64,000 nt of DNA from Suillus spraguei (Eukaryota; Basidiomycota; Agaricomycetes; Boletales; Suillaceae), in contig JABCPU010000255.1 in assembly GCA_016800925.1 (NCBI GenBank), forward strand, positions 34,060 through 98,059. The letters run 5' to 3'. The position numbers and the translations under genes were made by a program. Below, piece by piece: positions 56,757 through 64,000 of the stretch. Numbering within the stretch: the stretch's first letter is position 1; the number at the start of each line of letters is the position of its first letter. The notes under the pieces were generated by a model. The model did not search any database, was not told where the DNA came from, and saw nothing but the letters and a program-made list of their open reading frames with translations.

Positions 56757-58898
56757 GAAAGGCTAACCGGCGAGATACAGAGGGCAGCGGTCGTTTGATG
56801 AAGGAACATAACGAGCAAACAGTGAGGCGTATTAATGGTGTATGATTCGCAACACCATGATCAATGTTCTCTCGAGCCCGAAGTTGCGGCACAGTTGCCT
56901 ACCACCCTTTCACTACGCCCCTCTCACGACGCTCTTTTTTGAAGTCATATCATCGGCTTGTGGATCCGTACTCAGATAACAATCCAGTTTCAACTTCCGT
57001 GTCGGTCTCTGCTCGGCATCCCTCGTGAACGGGAGTACCCAATTGTCATCCATTTTGTGGGGAACTTTTAGCACAATCATTATGGCAATCCCATCTATAC
57101 AACTCACTTCTTGCTACTACTACAAGGCTTTTTTTAGCTCGACTGTTACGCTTGGGTGGAAATTTACGAACCGGGAATACTTACATAACCGTAGGCGCAA
57201 CCGATGGTGTCATTCCCGGGACCGTCGGAGTATGATTTAGTACCCATGCTATGTCCACCAGATCGAAACTTGATCGAAACCCTGGCCAGCGATCGCTGGG
57301 ATTGAATACACGTATTTTTATCTGAAACCGAGTCAATGCATGGTTCGTGATCGTCCACATGTACATTCTGATTTTTCTGATTCTAGATTATCATTCCTTT
57401 TTCGGGTATCTATTTACTCACACAACTTCTCAGGCCTAGGAATCTTTATTTCCATCGTCGTGTTAGCGGTGCAGGCGCCAGTCTCCCATCCCTGGTGTCG
57501 TTCCTCGCCGGATTATAACTCAACATGGTGGTAGCAAAAACTTTGCAAACGGAAATGGCTTTAGTTTCCGTGACCTACTTCGTTTCAAAGCAGCCCCGCA
57601 ACAAAATATTACAAGTTGAAGACAATCTATAACTTGCCTTTATCTAACCAAGGTCATCTATTTCTCGAGCTAGAAATCCGTTCTTAGATCGAGCGGTTCA
57701 TTCCGAGTCCTTGTACAAAACTTCATGTCGTTTCCTGGAAATCTTTCACTATCGGGGACTTGAATCACTTAACTTCTCGCATGATCACTAAGGCGTCCGG
57801 ATAGTTGCAGGCACGGTTTTCAACTTTGTTTTTTTTAGTATGGTTTGTTGATCACATTGTCAAGTTTACATCAGAGCGATCCTTGGCCGGAGATCCTATT
57901 GGATATGTCTCGTCATTTGCTTCGTCTATCGTAATAATGCAGGTAGTATGCACTGTCATACGTACGCATAAAAACGCGTACTCCACCACCCATGGAGTGC
58001 TTTGTGCACAAGGAAAGCTGCGGGAAGGGCAGAGGAGTCAGTAGGGTGTTGGCGCTGTTATAACGTGTGTTGAATCTTAATTGGCGTGATGATACAGATG
58101 ACTGACTGATTATCCGATAGCGACGTGGAGGCAATGAATGCGCGTCTCCCTTTTTGTCTCAGAGTGTATGATGGTGCGCCTTGGCTGAGCGTGGGTCTAA
58201 CCTGGAATTCCTTGGAGCCGATGGCGTTATTGACTGCCATTGACAAACGTTCATCCTCACTTCGCTGCAGATGATATATGTGCCATCACCTCAGTAAGTC
58301 GCGTTCACATACATATTGAGGCAGTCGCAGAGGAAGTGATATATCGTTTTGTCCACGTTAGAGGATACCGGGTAATGCGGTGAGCCATTTTTCCTATTCG
58401 ATGTAGGTGATGTTTGAGGGAAGTAACATTATCGTGTGTTCAGTTAATTGCCCTCGTCTGAATTTTCATCATCGATAGGACTTGTTTCTAATTTCATCTT
58501 AGTTGCGTAGGTGCTGATCCCGCACTCTAATATCTGCAGCTTGAAGTGGTAATAACTGAAACAGCTGCCGTTGCGATATTTGAAAGCAGCCTACAACAGT
58601 CACAATATAGGAAAGACAAACTACTATGGGTTAGCATCATGTTAACCAATATTTCGGATCTTCACAAGGGTGACAGTACCTTCGCAACTTGATCACTAAT
58701 GGCACAATCATGCACCATTGATGACATCTACCACCAACAGTGCGGTAAGTGCGTATCTTGGTTGCGGAAGTACGTGAAGTAGACAATTCTGACCCGGGTC
58801 GCAGGTATATATGTTCTGCTACAGCCCTAAACTATCAGCAACAATTTCCCCCCTCTTTCAAGCATTCACTCCTCACAACAAAATAATTTTTGGTAGCT
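56757..58898. other. Intergenic, possible membrane-protein relics
   Basis: Short plus-strand frames with membrane-like character (about 57055-57165: TIIMAIPSIQLTSCYYYKAF; about 57385-57480: FSGLGIFISIVVLAVQ; about 57830-57940: FVDHIVKFTSERSLAGDPIG) could be debris of a DUF6534-like or similar gene. I cannot join them into a gene. Confidence 0.25.
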
Positions 58899-60190
58899 AT
58901 GGATGCTCGCCCAAAGATGATATACCTCCCAGATACATGATCAACTGGCCCTGGCTCGTGCCATCAATCCGATTTGAAGATGTCAAAGCTGAAGTCGGTG
59001 CTTCGTTCCGTGATTTCAGGGCTCTGAGTCCTGAGTCACAGGAGCATTCGACAAATGTGATTTTGGTTCGAATTATGTTGCTAGCCCTCATTTCGACGAT
59101 TGAATGCACTGTGCCTATAGCCCGCCTGGTAGCATTGGCTTATCCTAATGCACCGCGAGGTTCGTGTTTGACCTCCGATAATTCACGCACCATAGAATCC
59201 TGACTGCATCCATCCTGATAAACTAGAACACATTCGAATCGGCTGTGAATTAATGAACGTTTTCTTCCTTCTGGAGGAGTATACCGACAACGAAAACGGG
59301 GCAGTCACAAGGATATAGTGGACTCGTGATAGACGCCCTACACAATCCTCACAAGATACGACAGAAGGCGAATCCATCATTGGTGAAATCGCACGACAGT
59401 AAGTGCTCCGAAGTGTTTAACGATCGTCTTCTGAATTCTAAGGAATTTCTGCATAGATTTTGGGCTCGTGCCATCAAGACTGCAAGCCTGTCTTCTCAAC
59501 GTCACTTCCTTGAAACCTTTACTGCATACCTTCATGCAGTAGTTGTTGAGGCTCTGATCGTGAACAAGGTCATATGCGCAGTATTGATGACTACTCAAGC
59601 TTGGCGGCTTACTATTGGCGCAACACCATCTTTCGCAATATGTGAAATGGGGATGGATCTTCCTGATGAAGCATTCTATCATCCTGCGATTGTAGAACTC
59701 GTTGAATGCAGCACAGACATGATTATAATTGGCAATGTAAACTAGCATTGAGAATGTCCTGGCTTACGATCTGCTAATAACTTTCACAGGACATAGTTTC
59801 GTACAACAAAGAGCAAGCAGCTGGGAGCGATGGCCATAACTTGATCAGCACTATCATGCTGGAACTTGGCCTTGACATAGGCGGCGCGATAGCTTGGGCA
59901 GCACATTATCACGCTGAACTTCAGAAAAGATTCATTGACGGTCTTGCAAAGGTCCCTCATGGGGAGCTTCTGTCGATGTCCTAGTCAAGGAGTATCTTGA
60001 CGGGATAGCAATCTGGCCTCGAGCGGATACTTGTTGGAGCTACGAGGGACAAAGGTCATACGAATTTCTCATTGGGATAAACTATCATTTAACTCGATCG
60101 GATTTGCAGGTACTTTGGTACAAGGGGCCCGAAATACAGCAAACTAGGCTTGTTCCGCTATTGTCAAAGGCCAAATGCATAACCGCATGA
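58899..60190 (+). pseudogene. Sesquiterpene synthase (class I terpene cyclase), frame-disrupted
   Basis: Six exons can be traced: 58899-59065, 59121-59159, 59227-59398, 59457-59736, 59790-60054, 60110-60190. Signatures of basidiomycete sesquiterpene synthases: INWPWLVPSIRFEDVKAEV, ALAYPNAPR, CELMNVFFLLEEYTD (aspartate-rich motif, first Asp replaced by Glu), IDALHNPHK, FWARAIKTASLSSQRHF, RLTIGATPSFAICEMGMDLP, the NSE triad in GN-DIVSYNKEQ split by an intron, and CWSYEGQRYFGTRGPE at the end. At least five frame shifts are needed, most at sites where one more base in a run would restore the frame (58938, 59306, 59325, 59362, 59957), plus a compensating pair near 59550-59620. It would cyclise farnesyl diphosphate if functional. 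Confidence 0.82.
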
Positions 60191-60789
60191 ACACATCTAT
60201 TCAGATATATAGGTCCTTCCACAGAATTCGGTGTTAGTTTTTCTCTCGCGCATCTCATTGCGATATGTTACAATGCTTCAAGTGCTACTCGGTCACTCGT
60301 ACTATAGATGCCGCTCTTATCCTCACATTTCTTGATCTTTCAGTCGGCTAGTACTCACAGTGATAGTCACAATTATGCTCCCATTTGTACATGCAGCTAA
60401 ATTTGACAAAGTTTGACAATCAAAGATGGACCTCCAGCTCCCAAACAAGATCACACCACCGAATGATCCCGCATTGCTTGTGTATGTTACAATCACTATA
60501 CCTACGAGTATGCGTTGAATTCACAGGAGAGAAGGCTCTTGTGACTTTCCTTCTAGCGCAAATCTCAGAAAGCAGCACTTGTGACAAATCACCGGAAACG
60601 TATAAACTCACATTGTGCCATTAGACTCACTGCCCTTTTTCGCCATCCCACACGCACACGCGGACTTTAGGTTGAGTGATGGGAGTCGCAAGACCCTTGC
60701 AGACCCAAGTCCCGCAAAAAGGGCAGGGACTGCGTCGGGGTCTCCATTGCTTAGTCAGCATGTGATTCCGGATGTTAGTTCTTAAAGTC
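60191..60789. other. Intergenic region
   Basis: Region between the terpene synthase and the convergent MYND gene; nothing recognised. Confidence 0.4.
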
Positions 60790-62095
60790 TCACCTCATCT
60801 TTTGCCTCGCTCGATGTGTATCTGGGCTGCGAGCGCCTTGGTTCTGTCTAACGATGTTGTTATACATGATTTCTCTTTCCATCTTCTCTTTGAGAACACG
60901 AGCGGGGACGTCGTCATCGTCGCGACCTGCTGCCCGGATAATTTCTTTGTCTTGCTCTGTCATCTCGGACCGTAAACGCAACTGGTTCTGCGTATCCGCC
61001 CGAATATGTATATTGATATACCTGCGCAGGGTAATTATAAGGGGTTCCATTGCTAACATCCTGGAAATGTGAACGGAGGACCTACTCTAGACACGTCATA
61101 GCGTTCATGGGCTGCTTGAACCGAGTGCCCGCGAGTGGACAGACGCGTACGAAGGGCTCACGTTCCATCGCCATCTCAAGAATGACAGGGGGTATATGAC
61201 ACCCGACACTTATTGCGTACGTCACCGTTCTATTGTTGTTCGAGAGCCCCGAAGAGGAGAAATCTAAGAGTCCGACAGGATCTTTGGTGTAACCCTCTGC
61301 ATTGTGCTTTGCTCGGATCTCGCGCCATTGGTTCAGTCGCTGCGGTGTGAGGGGACGCCCACCATGCATACCCGGGTACCACGGAGTCAACGCGTTGACT
61401 TGCACCATCCCTTGGAGTTTCTCCCGAACGATCTTGTCGTCGAAATATAATCCAACAAAGTCGAAAAATGTCGCTTGGCTCAAAGCCAATATCAACGCTT
61501 GCTATGAACGGCACCTCGAATCCGATCCGGGGATTGTTGAGCACGTTACAGTCGAGAACGATGGCGACTTTGAGGTACATCATGAGCAGTGGGTTTACGC
61601 TGAACATCCGAACAAGTTTGAGTACTCCTGAGGAGTGTTCGACTTCGTGGCATATCCGTTTGTGGGTGGGCCTGTCATGAAGTGTGCGATCTGGGGTGAG
61701 GTTTTGATCTGTGTCGATCGTAGGCAGTGCTCTCACCAGTTTTTCCTCTGGCACTACATATGCATGGCGTCAGTGCCTCAGACTTCAATGTCGTTCCAGT
61801 GGCAAAGCCTACCTCTGGTGAGCAATATAAAACGCTTCTACACTAAAGCGATTTGCGATACTAGATGAATTCCCGCAACAGTATCTAGATATATACCATT
61901 ACTGACCTTTGAGCATCTCCGAGGTTTCTCCATTTCCGTTTCACACTGCGTGCATTTTAAAAGAATTTTGTTCCGACTCTGCGCTTTGAGGTATCCACTG
62001 GTGGCTGCTAGAGCACGGAACGTTTTTTCCCGGTCTGGATCGATCACATGTATGATAGCATTTGGAACCGCAGGGGAGTTATTCGTGTCAGTCAT
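60790..62095 (-). CDS. MYND-type zinc-finger protein
   Basis: Five exons: 62095-61907, 61842-61813 (30 nt), 61753-61737 (17 nt), 61671-61086, 61021-60790. The first four together build a MYND finger: KCTQCETEMEKPRRCSK, CRSVLYCSPE, CQRKNW and then PTHKRICHEVEH, i.e. the C-x2-C...C-x2-C...C-x3-C...H-x3-C zinc pattern. About 270 further residues follow, with no catalytic SET domain seen, including FVGLYFDDKIVREKLQG and LRSEMTEQDKEIIRAAG. MYND fingers mediate protein contacts. One extra T (A5 run on the plus strand, 61464-61468) shifts exon 4; removing it makes all phases agree. Function unknown. Confidence 0.82.
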
Positions 62096-63220
62096 ATTCT
62101 CGCAAGGGGTATGGGCGAGCTGTGGGAGACGATTTTGGTGGCGAATCAGTAAACTGTGGTACTTTAAGGAAGTCGTTATCGATTATCTGCAACGTGGATC
62201 AAGTGATCACCTGAAAGTGCGTCGAAGTACTCCCTATTGTGGACGTCGACGCTCAATGAATGCCTCCAAGATCATCGGTCTCGGTCTGGCCTAGTCGGAT
62301 CTGATGCGGATTCCAAGAATTCTGACGTATTCATAATGGCAGACCTGGGCCTCCGTCTTTCCAGAGAGAATGCGATTTTCTCCCGCTGTAGCCTAATGAC
62401 CTTTTGGTTCCACACCTCCAATTGATCAATTGAAGAGTTCCACGTCTCACACAGCTGCTATATAGTTTGCGTCATTTGAAGAGTGACTCCTGTAATTCCA
62501 GAAAACACCGAAGTTTCGATCAGGCCAGGCCCGTCACTTCTGCATGCTGCGGAGCACGACACACGTCCTCTCAGACAGATATAATTAAGGCTGCCAAACA
62601 AATCTAGAACGAGTAGCTTTCAGGAAAACTGATCACGTAGCTGTTGATTTCACCATTACTAAATAGTACGTACATTTCCCCTAGGTCGCCTCCTCGTCAG
62701 TCTGCCAGGTCACCCTTAACGCCCTGTCTGATCTGCGTCCCAGTACACATCTTTCCGAATTGATATTGTTAAATTTTAATACTTTCCGTTTTACCGTTAT
62801 TGTGCTGGTCGTCGCCCATCTACTAAGCTGGTCATGCATAATGCAGTCGTGAGTTAGGTTTCTGTCCCACTCTCTGACCTCAATAACATGCCACGTCTAT
62901 TCAATCGATTAAAAGGGAAAACGCTTCAAGCAGAATGCACAAACCGGGGTATCACACTGGACTTGTCACTCGCTTTATTCCTAGCCTCCTATCTTTCGTA
63001 ACTATTTCCTCGTCCACTTGGAATGCTGCTACCCACTTGTCAGCCGCAGTACCAAATAGCCCATTCCACTGCCGTCCATGTTGGATTCATCAATAAATCA
63101 AACGGGTTCAGACAAAAATTTGCATCTGAATATCATTAGAAGCATCAAGTGTATCACAGGTATCTTTAGCTATACTACAAGTGCGATACCAAACTAATCC
63201 ACGACACCGCCCTGTATACG
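62096..63220. other. Intergenic region
   Basis: No gene, repeat or RNA recognised in this 1.1 kb. Confidence 0.4.
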
Positions 63221-64000
63221 TCAGAAGGAAGATCGCGTAAAGTGTGTGAACATGATTATTAAAAGAATCGCACGAGCTGCGATGTACAACATCACAGATA
63301 TGATAACAATCGAGAAAATATACAAACACCACAACTCTCGGTACTGAATCGTTAGTGAGATCCAAAAGAAAACAAAGCCAGAGCGTAAAAAATTATAGCG
63401 ACCGGCGCTCACACGCCATAGCACCCGTTCCTGGTATGTGGCAAAGGCAAAAATCCAAGCCATACAATGGATGCCGCCAAATATGGTTGCCATAAGCAAT
63501 GCAGCTAGCTTAAGAACCGTCTTGTCCGAATCTCCAAGATTGATGCTGCCATCAAATTTTGAAAACTTAGAGTCTTCGAGACGTGGGAATGTCATCGGAG
63601 CCCACCAATTCCTCAATCGGGCCAAGGACAGGAGAAAAGATCCAATACTCAGCGGGCGCGTCTACTGCAGGGATACTGAGGCATACATAATCACCAACGG
63701 TATAATTATCGAGCGCATACATACTCATCAATGCAATCCTCTGGCATTGACGTGGTCAACTTCCACTACACTGGATACGGACATTGCACATTGAGAGGCT
63801 TGTTCCACCATACGACATAGGTGAGGAAATTGAGAACTGCAAAAGCGAACGTCCCAATTTCGAGCTGGGTGATTTCAAGGTGGTAGATGACAGGGGTGAT
63901 GAGCTCCATAATAAACCAAGCCACTTGAAGCATGATCAATCCTTTCGATATCGCATTGCCTTTGCTCCTGTCGTGGATTTGCTCTGATGTCAGGACAGGA
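63221..64000 (-). pseudogene. Orphan multi-pass membrane family gene, C-terminal part (edge of window)
   Basis: Minus-strand reading gives IQDRSKGNAISKGLIMLQ-like and WNKPLNVQ-like segments near the edge, then DNYTVGDYVCLSIPAVDAP (about 63710), FGGIHCMAWIFAFATYQERV (63485-63425) and hydrophobic segments up to a stop at 63221. A shift separates the SDDIPTSRRL stretch from SKFSKFDGSI (near 63575), and the C-terminal LPPDAYK motif is lost. The 5' half lies outside the window. It belongs to the same family as the copies at 1-15.6 kb. Confidence 0.7.

Noticed and set aside
61230..61754. 174-codon minus-strand frame as a separate gene
   Set aside because: It is the MYND gene exon 4 read past its shift and through the preceding intron. 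Phases of the neighbouring exons agree once one extra T is discounted.
1..64000. CRISPR arrays, rRNA, bacterial operons
   Set aside because: Short spliced introns, LTR elements and fungal families throughout. No regularly spaced direct repeats or rRNA sequence seen.

Overview
The window looks like an Agaricomycete (basidiomycete, probably wood-decay/Polyporales-type) nuclear chromosome. Genes are split by very short introns (about 48-70 nt, some with exons of only 16-33 nt). The gene families are typical of mushroom-forming fungi: a sesquiterpene synthase, a P450, an expanded orphan multi-pass membrane family, a NACHT-WD40 tail, DUF6534-like membrane proteins, a GH3 beta-xylosidase and an AMSH-type JAMM protease. 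No rRNA, tRNA or CRISPR was recognised. All exon joins below were worked out by hand from reading frame, splice signals and family expectation.

Left part (1-16.3 kb): a decayed tandem array. A unit made of an orphan membrane-protein gene plus a 5' fragment of an FHA-domain gene is repeated about four times in different states of decay. The two most similar units (about 985-2680 and 3978-10735) flank a 1.3-kb block with a small secreted cysteine-rich protein gene (3689-3913). The second unit is interrupted by a terminal-inverted-repeat element (4109-4526) and by a degenerate Ty1/Copia retrotransposon with 408-bp LTRs and a 5-bp target duplication (4868-9536). The apparently intact FHA gene is at 24.2-28.3 kb.

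Middle (16-37 kb): a NACHT-WD40 tail relic; two divergently oriented paralogous genes of unknown function (17.8-18.3 and 19.4-20.0 kb); an intact seven-TM gene (20.5-21.8 kb, minus); the FHA/Ki-67-like gene with a convergent small gene; a DUF6534-like gene; an intact 11-exon carnosine N-methyltransferase-family gene; a 699-bp pogo-like transposon relic; and a myo-inositol-type transporter.

Right-middle (37.6-52.9 kb): a segmental tandem duplication. The left copy holds an intact secreted GH3 beta-xylosidase and an intact seven-TM gene, but only the first part of an AMSH gene. The right copy holds a broken GH3, a broken seven-TM gene and the full AMSH gene. The locus therefore keeps one good copy of each gene, distributed over both halves.

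Right end (53-64 kb): a P450 pseudogene, a second pogo-like relic, a frame-disrupted sesquiterpene synthase (with the P450 perhaps a vestigial terpenoid locus), a MYND zinc-finger gene and, at the edge, another member of the orphan membrane family. Several otherwise well preserved genes (transporter, hydrolase, AMSH, MYND, the 19.4-kb gene) differ from an open frame by only one or two bases, always in homopolymer runs. Sequencing or assembly error is a real alternative to pseudogenisation for them.
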